From assembly GCF_003570905.1 (NCBI RefSeq), contig NZ_QXJM01000037.1:124001-188000 (forward strand): a stretch of 64,000 nt of DNA. Direction: 5' to 3'. The notes under the pieces were generated by a model. The model made no database searches. It worked only from the letters and a program-made list of their open reading frames with translations, and was not told the DNA's origin. Position 1 is the first letter of the stretch, and every line of letters starts with the position of its first letter. This DNA comes from Cohnella faecalis. Lineage in GTDB: Bacteria; Bacillota; Bacilli; Paenibacillales; Paenibacillaceae. This document shows, piece by piece, positions 1-8,867 of this stretch. The position numbers were made by a program, and so were the translations under genes.

Positions 1-132
1 GACAACAAGGAGCTTTCTTGGGAAATCGAGAAGCAAATTCGCGACGCAAGCCTGTCTTCCGCGGCTGTCGCTTCGCCAGGAGCCCTCTCCGAAGACGAAG
101 AGGAAGATAGCGAGTTCGGATCCGACGAATAA
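1..132 (+). CDS. recA: RecA recombinase, C-terminal end (partial)
   Basis: The first 43 codons read through from the window edge and stop at 130-132. The peptide begins DNKELSWEIEKQIRD and ends in a strongly acidic tail (EDEEEDSEFGSDE), the usual end of bacterial RecA. RecA is the ATP-dependent strand-exchange protein that also triggers LexA cleavage. Identity rests on this tail plus recX directly downstream, the standard recA-recX order. The rest of the gene lies outside the window. Confidence 0.85.
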   Translation, partial: DNKELSWEIEKQIRDASLSSAAVASPGALSEDEEEDSEFGSDE

Positions 133-146
133 GAAGCACATTGACG

Positions 147-178
147 ATAGCGGCAGATTGTTGCCGCTATTTGTTTTT
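147..178 (+). terminator. Rho-independent terminator between recA and recX
   Basis: A 9-bp perfect stem (ATAGCGGCA at 147-155 with TGCCGCTAT at 162-170) and a 6-nt loop are followed by TTGTTTTT. It lies between recA and recX and would limit read-through, keeping RecX below RecA levels. Confidence 0.8.
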
Positions 179-197
179 ACTTGGGGAGGGAAATAAG

Positions 198-998
198 ATG
201 CTTCAGCCGATGAGAGAAATTGAAGTCATCGGAGCGGAGGTGTTGTCGCTGGAAGCTCATCCGAAGCGGCCGGGTATGTATCGGATCGCTTTGCGGCTGG
301 AAAAGCCGGCTCAATCGGACGAGGCCGAATATGGGACGGACGCAGAGGTCACGACAGGCTCCTCAGCCGCCGAGCTTGAGACTTTCGTAACAGTGCACGA
401 GGATACGCTGATCGGTTGGCGGCTGCTGAAGGGGCGTCGATTGACAGGCGAAGAGTGGACCGAGCTAAAGCGCGAGGAAGAGAAGGAAGAGGCGTATCGA
501 TCGGCGCTAGGTTTTCTTGAGCGCAAAGCGCGCTCATCCAAAGAGCTTGCGCTCGCGCTGAAGCGCAAAGGGTTCGAGCCAACCGTTATCGATGGCTGTA
601 TAGAACGGCTTCATTCCAGGAGAATGCTTGACGATACCGCGTTCGCCAAGAGATTTGCGGAGCAGCGTGCGGTATCCCAGCGCAAGGGCAGGCGGCTTAT
701 TCGTCAAGAGCTCATCCAGAGGGGAATCGGCAAGGCGGACGCGGATGAAGCGGTGGGCGAGTTGAGCGGCGAAGTCGAGCGGCAATCCGCCATCGAGCTT
801 GCTCACAAACGTTGGCCGCTGACGAAGGGAGACTACCGGAACAGGAAGCATAAGCTGATCGCTTTTTTGCTAAGGAGAGGCTATCCGATGGGCGTCGTCA
901 GGCAAGCGGTCGACGAAGCCGCCTTGCGCGACGAAGAGTCTGGCCGGGATGACGATGAAGTCGACGCGGACGACATGGGGATCGAGAGTTGGGAGTAA
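198..998 (+). CDS. recX: RecX regulatory protein
   Basis: RecX binds RecA filaments and limits recombinase activity. The predicted protein has 266 aa. Its C-terminal two thirds carries the three-helix repeats of RecX, with motifs such as ALGFLERKARSSKEL, RRMLDDTAFAKRF and LIAFLLRRGYP. The N-terminal part before about residue 100 is a longer basic/acidic extension, as in Bacillus-type RecX. ATG 198 is chosen because GGGGAGGG lies just upstream; a longer reading from 141 would overlap the recA terminator. The extreme C-terminus is very acidic (DEESGRDDDEVDADD). Confidence 0.88.
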   Translation: MLQPMREIEVIGAEVLSLEAHPKRPGMYRIALRLEKPAQSDEAEYGTDAEVTTGSSAAELETFVTVHEDTLIGWRLLKGRRLTGEEWTELKREEEKEEAYRSALGFLERKARSSKELALALKRKGFEPTVIDGCIERLHSRRMLDDTAFAKRFAEQRAVSQRKGRRLIRQELIQRGIGKADADEAVGELSGEVERQSAIELAHKRWPLTKGDYRNRKHKLIAFLLRRGYPMGVVRQAVDEAALRDEESGRDDDEVDADDMGIESWE

Positions 999-1042
999 CG
1001 CAGGCAGAAAAAAGATGCTTAAGGCACTTGAACCAGCGTTGC

Positions 1043-1072
1043 TTGACAACCCATTTTCGCAAAAGATACAAT
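1043..1072 (+). promoter_or_regulatory. Sigma-A type promoter upstream of rny
   Basis: TTGACA at 1043-1048 and TACAAT at 1067-1072 are separated by 18 nt. This sits in the 256-bp gap between recX and rny. The rest of the gap holds no gene I can support, giving rny a leader of about 180 nt. Confidence 0.6.
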
Positions 1073-1254
1073 GACGTTGTATTCCATCATTCTTTCCGAA
1101 CCCTTTTCCCTTCCAAAAAATGATTCGGAACGAGTTTTTTCGACCCTTTTTACCTAATCAACGAATTGAAGCGGTTTAAAAACCGTAACGAGCAACAACA
1201 ATTTCATAAGTATCCCAAGCGACGGCTTTGGCGATGCAACGAGGAGGTGAGACC

Positions 1255-2796
1255 ATGGATCCCATTTTCTGGATCTTGATCGTACTCGTTGTTGGCGCAG
1301 TTTTCTTTGGGATCGGTTATGTCGTACGCAAATCGATAGCGGAAGCCAAAATTTCCAGTGCCGAGCAAGCTGCTGTGCAGATCGTGGAAAGCGCCAAGAA
1401 AGAAGCGGAAGCGATCCGCAAGGAAACGGTGCTGGAAGCTAAAGACGAGGTGCATAAGCTTCGTAACGAGGCGGAACGCGAGGTTCGCGAACGCCGCAAC
1501 GAAATTCAACGCCAGGAACGGCGGCTGTTGCAGAAGGAAGAGTCGCTTGACCGTAAGCTTGAAGCGTTGGAGCGCAAAGAAGAACAAGTAGCCAACAAAG
1601 AGAAACGAGTCGAGGAAATTCAGGATCAGGTAGAGGTGCTGCACAAGCAGCAGCTTACGGAGCTCGAGCGTATTTCCAACCTGTCGATGGAGGACGCGAA
1701 ACAGCTGATTCTATCCACGGTCGAACAAGAAGTACGCGTAGAGACCGCACAACTGATCAAGGAAATCGAACAGCAAGCGAAGGAAGAAGCCGACAAGCGG
1801 GCGCGCGACATCATTTCTCTCGCCATTCAACGTTGCGCCGCAGATCATGTGGCGGAGACGACCGTATCGGTCGTCGCGTTGCCGAACGAAGAGATGAAGG
1901 GCCGTATCATCGGCCGGGAAGGCCGCAATATCCGGGCTTTGGAGACGCTCACCGGTATCGATCTAATTATCGACGATACTCCGGAAGCCGTCATCCTCTC
2001 CGGTTTCGACCCTATTCGCCGCGAAATCGCGCGGACATCTCTGGAGAAGCTCGTGGCGGACGGCCGGATTCACCCGGCTCGCATCGAGGAAATGGTGGAG
2101 AAGTCCCGCAAGGAAGTGGACGAGCGAATCCGGGAATACGGCGAGCAAGCTACCTACGAGGTAGGCGTGCACGGCCTGCATCCGGATTTAATCAAAATTC
2201 TCGGCCGATTGAAGTTCCGGACGAGCTACGGACAGAACGTGTTGAAGCACTCGATGGAAGTAGCGTATTTGACCGGACTGATGGCCGCGGAGCTTGGAGA
2301 AGACGTCACACTAGCTAAACGCGCCGGCTTGCTGCACGATATCGGCAAAGCGCTCGACCACGAAGTGGAAGGTTCGCATGTTGAGATTGGCGTAGAATTG
2401 GGCAAAAAATACAAAGAGCACCCGGTCGTCATTAACAGTATCGCTTCTCACCACGGCGATTGCGAAGCGACCTCGGTTATCGCGATGCTCGTCGGCGCGG
2501 CCGACGCGCTCAGCGCAGCCCGTCCGGGCGCGCGCCGCGAAACTCTCGAGACGTATATCCGTCGTCTGGAGAAGCTCGAGGAGATTTCCGAATCGTTCGA
2601 AGGCGTCGACAAGTCCTACGCGATTCAAGCCGGACGCGAAGTTCGCGTCATGGTACAGCCGGAGAAGATCGATGACACCGAAGCGTTCCGTCTGGCGCGC
2701 GACATCACGAAGAAGATCGAGGGAGAACTCGATTATCCGGGACATATCAAGGTTACGGTTATTCGGGAAACGCGCGCGGTCGAATACGCGAAATAA
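1255..2796 (+). CDS. rny: Ribonuclease Y
   Basis: RNase Y is the membrane-anchored endoribonuclease that starts mRNA decay in Bacillota. The 513-aa product has one N-terminal membrane helix ([21 protein letters not shown]), a long charged coiled coil (about 30-190), a KH domain with [15 protein letters not shown], and an HD domain with [10 protein letters not shown]. Length is close to B. subtilis RNase Y. ATG 1255 follows GAGGAGGTG; an upstream in-frame ATG at 1228 has no such site. ymdB follows, and ricA (an RNase Y partner) lies about 8 kb downstream. Confidence 0.96.
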   Translation: MDPIFWILIVLVVGAVFFGIGYVVRKSIAEAKISSAEQAAVQIVESAKKEAEAIRKETVLEAKDEVHKLRNEAEREVRERRNEIQRQERRLLQKEESLDRKLEALERKEEQVANKEKRVEEIQDQVEVLHKQQLTELERISNLSMEDAKQLILSTVEQEVRVETAQLIKEIEQQAKEEADKRARDIISLAIQRCAADHVAETTVSVVALPNEEMKGRIIGREGRNIRALETLTGIDLIIDDTPEAVILSGFDPIRREIARTSLEKLVADGRIHPARIEEMVEKSRKEVDERIREYGEQATYEVGVHGLHPDLIKILGRLKFRTSYGQNVLKHSMEVAYLTGLMAAELGEDVTLAKRAGLLHDIGKALDHEVEGSHVEIGVELGKKYKEHPVVINSIASHHGDCEATSVIAMLVGAADALSAARPGARRETLETYIRRLEKLEEISESFEGVDKSYAIQAGREVRVMVQPEKIDDTEAFRLARDITKKIEGELDYPGHIKVTVIRETRAVEYAK

Positions 2797-2820
2797 GTTC
2801 GTTAATGCAGGGAAGGCTGA

Positions 2821-2856
2821 GAAGTGGCTGCGTCGTTGGCGGCCACTTCTTTCTTT
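2821..2856 (+). terminator. Terminator between rny and ymdB
   Basis: GAAGTGGC (2821-2828) pairs with GCCACTTC (2842-2849), followed by TTTCTTTTC. It sits in the 109-bp gap and may separate or attenuate ymdB transcription. Confidence 0.7.
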
Positions 2857-2905
2857 TCTGACGATCCATAAGATACAAGCTACGGCCTGAGCGGGAGGAA
2901 CGACA

Positions 2906-3700
2906 ATGAAAGTGGTATTCATCGGCGATATCGTCGGCAATTTGGGACGCGACACGGTAAAGAGGCTGCTGCCGTGGCTGCGCGAGAAGTACCAGCCGCA
3001 CATCATTATCGCCAACGGCGAGAATGCGGCGGGAGGCCGGGGCATTAATGCGGCGATTACTCGCGAGCTGTTCGAGTGGGGCGTGCATGGCATTACGATG
3101 GGCAACCATACTTGGGACAATCGCGAAATTTTCGAATTTATCGATGATGAACAACGAATGATTCGGCCCGCCAATCTGGCCCCGGGAACTCCTGGGCGCG
3201 GAAGCATGATCGTGAAGGCGAACGGCAAGGAACTCGGCGTCGTCAATCTGATCGGACGTACGTTTTTGCCGCCATCGGAATGTCCGTTCCTGGCTGCCGA
3301 GGAGCTCGTGACTGAGCTTCGCAGAAAAACGAAATGCGTTCTGGTCGATTTCCATGCAGAAGCGACGAGCGAGAAGATCGCTATGGGCTGGCATCTCGAC
3401 GGGATCGCTTCTCTCGTCGTCGGGACGCATACCCATGTGCAGACGAACGATGACCGCATTTTGCCGGAAGGCACCGCCTACGTGACCGACGCCGGTATGA
3501 CCGGCCCGCGGGACGGGGTGCTGGGGATGGACAAGGACACGGTTGTCCGTAAGTTCATGAATGGGCTTCCCGCGCGCTTCACTGTTGCGGAAGGGAAATG
3601 GGTGCTCAGCGGAGTTTTTGTCGACATCGACGAAACGACGGGAAAAGCGAAGCAGGTTCGCCTAATCCGAGTAGACGAAGACTCGTGGATCGCGACTTGA
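2906..3700 (+). CDS. ymdB: YmdB-type metallophosphoesterase
   Basis: This 264-aa protein has the exact length of B. subtilis YmdB, a cyclic-nucleotide phosphodiesterase that influences biofilm versus motility gene expression. Visible metal-binding motifs are FIGDIVGNLGRD (N-terminus), ANGENAAGG, GNHTWDN, DFHAEATSEK and GTHTHVQTND. The start follows GGGAGG with normal spacing. Gene order rny-ymdB is conserved in Bacillota. An array of 51-bp repeats begins 44 bp after its stop codon. Confidence 0.95.
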   Translation: MKVVFIGDIVGNLGRDTVKRLLPWLREKYQPHIIIANGENAAGGRGINAAITRELFEWGVHGITMGNHTWDNREIFEFIDDEQRMIRPANLAPGTPGRGSMIVKANGKELGVVNLIGRTFLPPSECPFLAAEELVTELRRKTKCVLVDFHAEATSEKIAMGWHLDGIASLVVGTHTHVQTNDDRILPEGTAYVTDAGMTGPRDGVLGMDKDTVVRKFMNGLPARFTVAEGKWVLSGVFVDIDETTGKAKQVRLIRVDEDSWIAT

Positions 3701-3744
3701 GCGGTCCGATGGCCGGGTGAGCGTTTGTATGGCGGCGGGATTAG

Positions 3745-4406
3745 CCGGCTGTAGTTGGGCTACGGGTTCCGTGTGCGCACGTTCGGAGGAAATAACCGGC
3801 TGTAGATGGGCTACCGGTTCCGTGGACGCACGTTCGGAGGAAATAACCGGCTGTAGTTGGGCTACGGGTTCCGTGTGCGCACGTTCGGAGGAAATAACCG
3901 GCTGTAGATGGGCTACCGGTTCCGTGGACGCACGTTCGGAGGAAATAACCGGCTGTAGTTGGGCTACGGGTTCCGTGTGCGCACGTTCGGAGGAAATAAC
4001 CGGCTGTAGATGGGCAACGGATTCCGTGGACGCACGTTCGGAGGAAATAACCGGCTGTAGATGGGCTACGGGTTCCGTGGACGCACGTTCGGAGGAAATA
4101 CCGGCTGTAGTTGGGCTATGGGTTCCGTGGACGCACGTTCGGAGGAAATAACCGGCTGTAGTTGGGCAACGGATTCCGTGGACGCACGTTCGGAGGAAAT
4201 AACCGGCTGTAGTTGGGCTACGGGTTCCGTGTGCGCACGTTCGGAGGAAATAACCGGCTGTAGATGGGCTACGGGTTCCGTGTGCGCACCTTCGGAGGAA
4301 ATAACCGGCTGTAGTTGGGCTATGGGTTCCGTGTGCGCACGTTCGGAGGAAATAACCGGCTGTAGTTGGGCTATGGGTTCCGTGGACGCACCTTCGGAGG
4401 AATTAG
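3745..4406. repeat. Tandem array 1: 13 copies of a 51-bp unit
   Basis: Units begin CCGGCTGTAG at 3745, 3796, 3847, 3898, 3949, 4000, 4051, 4101 and then every 51 bp; the unit starting 4051 is 50 bp. A degenerate copy starts at 4407. Copies 1-6 alternate between two variants (GTAGTTGGGCTACGG...GTGTGCGCAC and GTAGATGGGCTACCGG...GTGGACGCAC), so the array is built from 102-bp dimers. Each unit can fold GTAG..CTAC and carries TTCGGAGGAAAT. Both strands are open for long distances (17-residue repeats), but the 50-bp unit breaks the frame and no convincing start exists, so I treat it as non-coding. Confidence 0.97.
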
Positions 4407-4442
4407 CCAGTTGTGGGCGGGTTAATCGATTTTGTACAAAAG

Positions 4443-4487
4443 GATCGCCCGGAAGACCCGCGAGGGTCAGTTTAGGCGGTCTTTTTT
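4443..4487 (+). terminator. Two-level hairpin terminator after array 1
   Basis: GATCGCC (4443-4449) pairs with GGCGGTC (4475-4481) and encloses a second hairpin, GACCC-GCGA-GGGTC (4455-4468). Six T follow. It probably ends any ymdB or array transcript. Confidence 0.8.
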
Positions 4488-4592
4488 CTTCCATAATTGA
4501 CAAATGATCGGAGAATATCGAAATTTCAGCGGTTGAAACCGATAATTATTTGAAAATTTAAGCAATAAACGGCGTCTGAGCCTCGGGATAAA

Positions 4593-4622
4593 GAAGGAAT
4601 TATTACCCGGTCTACCGAATAA
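4593..4622 (+). promoter_or_regulatory. Sigma-H type promoter for spoVS
   Basis: GAAGGAATT (4593-4601), a 12-nt spacer and ACCGAATAA (4614-4622) fit the Spo0H consensus RnAGGAwww / RnnGAATww at every defined position. It lies 47 bp upstream of spoVS, which is a sigma-H gene in B. subtilis. Confidence 0.75.
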
Positions 4623-4668
4623 TTATAGGTTAGTGGGCCCATCCTTTGTTCCCGAGGAGGAACTGGTC

Positions 4669-4928
4669 ATGGAAGTATTAAAGGTTTCCGCAAAGTCCAA
4701 TCCAAATTCCGTTGCAGGGGCTCTTGCAGGCGTATTACGCGAACGCGGTAATGCCGAGCTGCAAGCCATCGGAGCCGGGGCGCTTAACCAGGCGATCAAA
4801 GCGGTGGCGATCGCTCGCGGGTTCGTCGCGCCAAGCGGGGTTGACCTGATCTGTATCCCGCGTTTACGGATATCGTCATCGACGGAGAGGATCGTACGGC
4901 CATCAAGCTGATTGTCGAGCCGCGCTAA
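4669..4928 (+). CDS. spoVS: Stage V sporulation protein S (reading frame broken by one base)
   Basis: SpoVS is a small Alba-fold, probably nucleic-acid-binding protein needed for late sporulation. Residues 1-64 (MEVLKVSAKSNPNSVAG to DLICIP) match this highly conserved family. After CCC.G at 4858-4861 the frame is lost, but the -1 frame continues with FTDIVIDGEDRTAIKLIVEP and stops at 4926-4928. Restoring one G gives the normal 86 aa. The start follows GAGGAGG. Loss of so conserved a gene by one base in a GC run points to a sequence error. Confidence 0.93.
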
Positions 4929-4956
4929 CGAAAGAAGCTGTTGAGTAAAAGAGATG

Positions 4957-5018
4957 ACCTGTTTTATCAGGGTGACTTCGCCGAGCGGGCGGCATCTCTG
5001 ACGAAAACAGGTTTTTTT
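4957..5018 (+). terminator. Terminator after spoVS
   Basis: ACCTGTTTT (4957-4965) pairs with AAAACAGGT (5004-5012), followed by TTTTTTT. The long loop holds GC-rich sequence. It would end the sigma-H transcript before the dipeptidase gene. Confidence 0.75.
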
Positions 5019-5061
5019 GTGCCTGTCTCGGATGGTTTGAGAATGCCGATGGAGGGATACG

Positions 5062-6008
5062 ATGTACGGTGTAGCCGATTTGCACGCGGATGTGATCAGC
5101 AAATTGCTGGAGAATCCCGGATGGATATGGTCCGACTCGGAAAAGTCGCTGGCCCGATTCGATGCAACGCCCGAGCGGTTGAAGACGGGCGGTATCATTC
5201 TGCAAGTGTTTCCTTTGTACGTGGCGGATTCGCTGCCTCATACGCCGGAAACTCTTTTTCGCGGAGCCGAGCTTTTTCACAGTCAAATAAACGCTCATCC
5301 GGATATAAAGCTCGCGCTGCGATCTTCCGATTTGAGCCAGGCCGAGCGGGAAGGGAAAATCGCAGCCGTATTCTCTCTAGAGGGCGCGGATTCCTTGCAG
5401 GGCAGCCTGTGGGCGCTTCGCTTGTTGTTCAGGCTGGGCTTGCGGCTTCTCGGTCCGACCTGGAACCATGCCAATTGGGCTTGCGACGGGGCGATGGAGC
5501 CCCGCGGAGGAGGATTTACCAGAGCAGGCAAGCAGCTTGTGGAGGAATGCAGGCAGCTTGGAATTATTATCGACGTATCGCATTTGTCCGACAAAGGGTT
5601 CTGGGAGCTTGCGGAGGCCGGGGACAGCAAGCTGTTCGCCTCACATTCCAACGCCAGGGAAATTCGCAATCACCCCGCAATTTGACGGACGAGCAAATCA
5701 GGGCGCTTATCGTGGCGGACGGGCTCATCGGACTGACGTTCGTTCCTTGGTTCGCGACGGACAAGGAGAAGGCGACCGTAGACGATTTGCTGCGCCATGT
5801 CGAGCATGTATGCGAGCTTGGAGGAGCGTTACATATCGCGTTCGGCTCGGACTTCGACGGTATCGACCGCCACATCGTCGGGCTGGAAAATCCAGCCTGT
5901 TACCCCGGATTCGCGGAAGCGCTTTTACGGCGGTACCCGGAAGAGCTCGTCAGAGGAATGCTCGGAAGAAACGCTATTCGTTTTCTAGAGAAGAATCTGC
6001 CTAAGTGA
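5062..6008 (+). CDS. M19-family (renal-type) membrane dipeptidase, frame broken once
   Basis: M19 dipeptidases are zinc enzymes that cleave dipeptides, in some cases with D-residues. Visible features are ADLHADV (metal-binding HxD near the N-terminus), FSLEGADSL, GLRLLGPTWNHANWACDG, IIDVSHLSDKGFWEL, ASHSNAREI and GSDFDGID. At about 5676 (CACCCCGCAA) the frame shifts by one missing base: HPAI-stop should read HPRNLTDEQIRALI, which continues in the next frame to 6008. The restored product is about 315 aa. An M19 gene next to spoVS and korAB is a common Paenibacillaceae arrangement. Confidence 0.88.
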
Positions 6009-6085
6009 ATTGTCCGGCTGTCAAGTATCTAATTTCCTTATGGATTTCATCGAAAAGAATTATACGTGCCATAGGACGATTTAAC

Positions 6086-6114
6086 TTGCATTTAACAGTA
6101 TTCAATCATAAAAT
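6086..6114 (+). promoter_or_regulatory. Candidate promoter for korAB
   Basis: TTGCAT (6086-6091), a 17-nt spacer and TAAAAT (6109-6114) sit in the AT-rich 177-bp gap before korA. This is the best sigma-A-like match there. Confidence 0.45.
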
Positions 6115-6185
6115 TTATATGGCTAATAAAGAGAATTAATTTTCGAAAAATTGTCGAAGCATATAGTCAAGAGGAGATGGGCACT

Positions 6186-7919
6186 GTGATCAGTCAACTG
6201 TCATGGAAAATTGGCGGCCAGCAAGGGGAAGGCGTCGAAAGTACGGATCGTATTTTCTCTACGGCGCTCAACCGTCTGGGTTACTACCTGTACGGGTATC
6301 GTCATTTTTCCTCGCGGATCAAGGGCGGCCACACCAACAACAAGATTCGAATCAGCACGAAGCCGATTCGCGCGATATCGGACGACCTGGATATTCTGGT
6401 CGCCTTCGACCAAGAAAGCATCGATTTGAACGCGGGAGAGCTTCGCAAAGGCGGCGTTGTCGTTGCGGACGCGAAATTTTCCCCGACGATCCCGAAGGCA
6501 TCGATGCGCGCTTGTTCGCGGTGCCGATTACGGCGATCGCCGAAGAGCTGGGAACTTCGCTTATGAAGAACATGGTGGCGTCCGGCGCATCTTGGGCGCT
6601 TCTTGGCTTGCCGATGGAAGTGTTCAACAAAGCGGTTGAAGAAGAGTTTGGACGCAAAGGCGCAGCCATTGTCGAGAAAAACATCGAAGCGGTGCGACGC
6701 GGCGGGGAATTCGTGCTCGAACAAGCCGGCGGACCGCTGGAAGAATTCAAGCTCGAGCCGGCCGACGGCAAGCAGAAGCTGTTCATGATCGGCAACGAAG
6801 CGATGGGACTCGGGTCGGTAGCGGGCGGTTGCCGTCTGATGTCGGCTTACCCGATTACTCCGGCTTCCGAAATCATGGAATATTTGATCAAGAAGCTGCC
6901 CAAGTTCGGCGGAACGGTCGTTCAGACCGAGGATGAAATCGCCGCGGTTACGATGGCGATCGGCGCGAACTACGCCGGCGTCCGCACAATGACCGCTTCG
7001 GCGGTCCGGACTCGCCCTCATGATGGAAGCGATCGGCTTGTCGGGTATGACCGAGACCCCTCTTGTCATCGTTGACACGCAGCGCGGCGGCCCATCGACG
7101 GGTCTTCCGACGAAGCAAGAGCAGTCCGATATTAACGCTCTCATCTACGGGACGCACGGGGAGATCCCGAAGGTCGTCGTCGCTCCGAGCACGATCGAGG
7201 AATGCTTCTACGATATGATCGAAGCGTTCAACGTGGCCGAAGAATATCAAATTCCCGTCATTATTGCGACCGATTTGCAGCTTTCGCTCGGCAAGCAGTC
7301 GTGCGAAGAGCTTGACTTCGATTCGATTCGCATCAATCGCGGCAAGCTAATCACCGAAGAGCTGCCTGCGCTCGAAGACCATAAGCTGTTCAAACGCTAC
7401 GAGCTGACGGATGACGGTATTTCCCCGCGTGTGCTTCCGGGCGCGAAGAACGGCATCCATCATGTAACCGGGGTCGAGCACGATCAGGAAGGGCGTCCTT
7501 CCGAAAGCGCGATCAATCGCAAAAAAATGATGGACAAACGGTTGGGCAAAATCGCTTCCTTGCGCGTGACGAACGCGATTAAGGTCGATGCTCCTAACGA
7601 AAGTCCCGAGCTGCTGATCGTGGCGATGGGCTCGACAGGAGGCACGATCGACGAAGCGCGCAGCCGGCTTGCCAAAGAAGGCGTGAAGACGAACCATATT
7701 ACGGTCCGCCAAATGTTCCCGTTCCCGAGCGAAATGCTGGAGCCGCACTTGTCGGCGGCCAAGCAGGTCATCGTTCTGGAGAACAACGCGACGGGACAGC
7801 TTGCGAATCTGATCAAGCAAAACATCGGCGCCCACGACAAAATCAAGAACGTTCTGAAATACGACGGAACGCCGTTCCTGCCTTCGGAAGTCTACAACGC
7901 CTGCAAGGAGCTGAATTAA
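6186..7919 (+). CDS. korA: 2-oxoacid:ferredoxin oxidoreductase alpha (gamma-alpha fused) subunit, frame broken
   Basis: KorA with KorB oxidises 2-oxoglutarate or a related 2-oxoacid to acyl-CoA, passing electrons to ferredoxin. The order is an N-terminal gamma domain (ISQLSWKIGGQQGEGVES, HFSSRIKGGHTNN) then the alpha domain (GGCRLMSAYPITPASEIMEYL, TQRGGPSTGLPTKQEQ). GTG 6186 is chosen because it follows GAGGAG and gives the family N-terminus. Three single G losses break the frame, near 6494 (ATCCCG.AAGG), 7004 and 7009 (GCGG.TCCGG.ACTC); together they are in phase. The restored product is about 578 aa, normal for the family. Confidence 0.92.
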
Positions 7920-7920
7920 G

Positions 7921-8787
7921 ATGGCTACATTCAAAGAGTTTCGCAATAATGTGAAGCCGAACTGGTGCCCGGGCTGTGGAGACTTCTCCGTACAAGCGGC
8001 CATTCAGCGGGCGGCGGCCAACGTCGGCCTCGAACCCGAGCAGCTTGCGGTTATTTCGGGCATCGGCTGCTCCGGTCGGATTTCCGGATATATTAACGCA
8101 TACGGCTTGCACGGCATTCACGGCCGGGCGCTTCCGATTGCGCAGGGCGTGAAGCTGGCGAACCGCGAGCTGACGGTTATTGCCTCCGGCGGCGACGGCG
8201 ACGGCTTCGCAATCGGCATGGGACATACGGTCCACGCGATTCGCCGCAACCTGGACGTGACGTACATCGTCATGGACAATCAAATTTACGGCTTGACCAA
8301 GGGCCAGACTTCGCCTCGGAGCGCTGAGGGGTTCAAGACGAAATCGACGCCGGAAGGCTCGATCGAGACGACGCTGTCCCCGCTCGAAATCGCACTGTCT
8401 GCAGGCGCTACGTTCGTGGCCCAATCGTTCTCCAGCGATCTGAAGCAATTGACGATGCTGATCGAGGAAGGGCTCAAGCACAAAGGGTTCTCACTCATTA
8501 ACGTGTTCAGCCCGTGCGTTACTTTCAATAAAGTGAACACGTACGAATGGTTTAAGGAGCATGTCGTCAACCTGGATCAATTCCCGGAGCACGATCCGTC
8601 CAATCGAATGGCTGCGATGAACAAGATTATGGAGACGAACGGCTTGCTGACGGGACTTATCTATCAGGACAAGGTTCGCAAGCCGTACGAGGATCTCGCC
8701 GTCGGCTTCAAAGAGCAAGGCCTCGCGAAGCAGAGCCTGGAGCTGACCCGCGAAGAGTTCGACAAGCTGGTCAAAGAGTTCAGATAA
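7921..8787 (+). CDS. korB: 2-oxoacid:ferredoxin oxidoreductase beta subunit
   Basis: This TPP-binding beta subunit has 288 aa, typical for KorB. Motifs include PNWCPGCGDFSVQAA at the N-terminus, SGIGCSGRISGYINAYGLHGIHGRALP, the TPP/Mg site GGDGDGFAIGMGHTVHAIRRN with downstream MDNQIYGLTKGQTSPRS. It starts one base after the korA stop (TAAGATG), so the two are co-transcribed and probably coupled. Exact substrate (2-oxoglutarate versus pyruvate) cannot be fixed from sequence alone. Confidence 0.95.
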   Translation: MATFKEFRNNVKPNWCPGCGDFSVQAAIQRAAANVGLEPEQLAVISGIGCSGRISGYINAYGLHGIHGRALPIAQGVKLANRELTVIASGGDGDGFAIGMGHTVHAIRRNLDVTYIVMDNQIYGLTKGQTSPRSAEGFKTKSTPEGSIETTLSPLEIALSAGATFVAQSFSSDLKQLTMLIEEGLKHKGFSLINVFSPCVTFNKVNTYEWFKEHVVNLDQFPEHDPSNRMAAMNKIMETNGLLTGLIYQDKVRKPYEDLAVGFKEQGLAKQSLELTREEFDKLVKEFR

Positions 8788-8806
8788 CATTCGTTTTTTG
8801 GCGAGG

Positions 8807-8830
8807 CGCACGGGTTTGTCCCGTGCGTCT
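8807..8830 (+). terminator. Hairpin after korB, overlapping a possible pduL promoter
   Basis: CGCACGGG (8807-8814) pairs with CCCGTGCG (8820-8827) over a TTTGT loop. The trailing T content is weak (TCTCTT). TTGTCC (8816-8821) and TATACT (8838-8843), 16 nt apart, could form a promoter for the next gene that overlaps the hairpin. Confidence 0.45.
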
Positions 8831-8867
8831 CTTGCGTTATACTGGGGATAGAAAGGGAGGATTGGAA

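Noticed and set aside
1833..2318. Long open frame within rny in another frame
   Set aside because: It is a shadow of the RNase Y gene; the KH and HD domains leave no doubt about the true frame. Similar shadows inside most genes were ignored.
3745..4406. CRISPR array
   Set aside because: Units follow one another directly with no unique spacers, no palindromic short repeat and no cas genes nearby. The same applies to the other two arrays.
3717..4507. Repeat protein genes in array 1 on both strands
   Set aside because: The open frames come from a stop-free unit divisible by three. A 50-bp unit breaks the frame, both strands are open, and no plausible start or family is seen.
4941..5061. Upstream part of the long frame containing the dipeptidase C-terminus
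   Set aside because: Before 5062 the frame crosses the spoVS terminator, and between 5062 and 5676 it is out of phase with the conserved dipeptidase sequence.
6186..7919. Programmed ribosomal frameshifting in korA or miaB
   Set aside because: No slippery heptamer or downstream pseudoknot is apparent. The same one-base loss occurs in many unrelated genes, always in short runs, which fits sequence error better.
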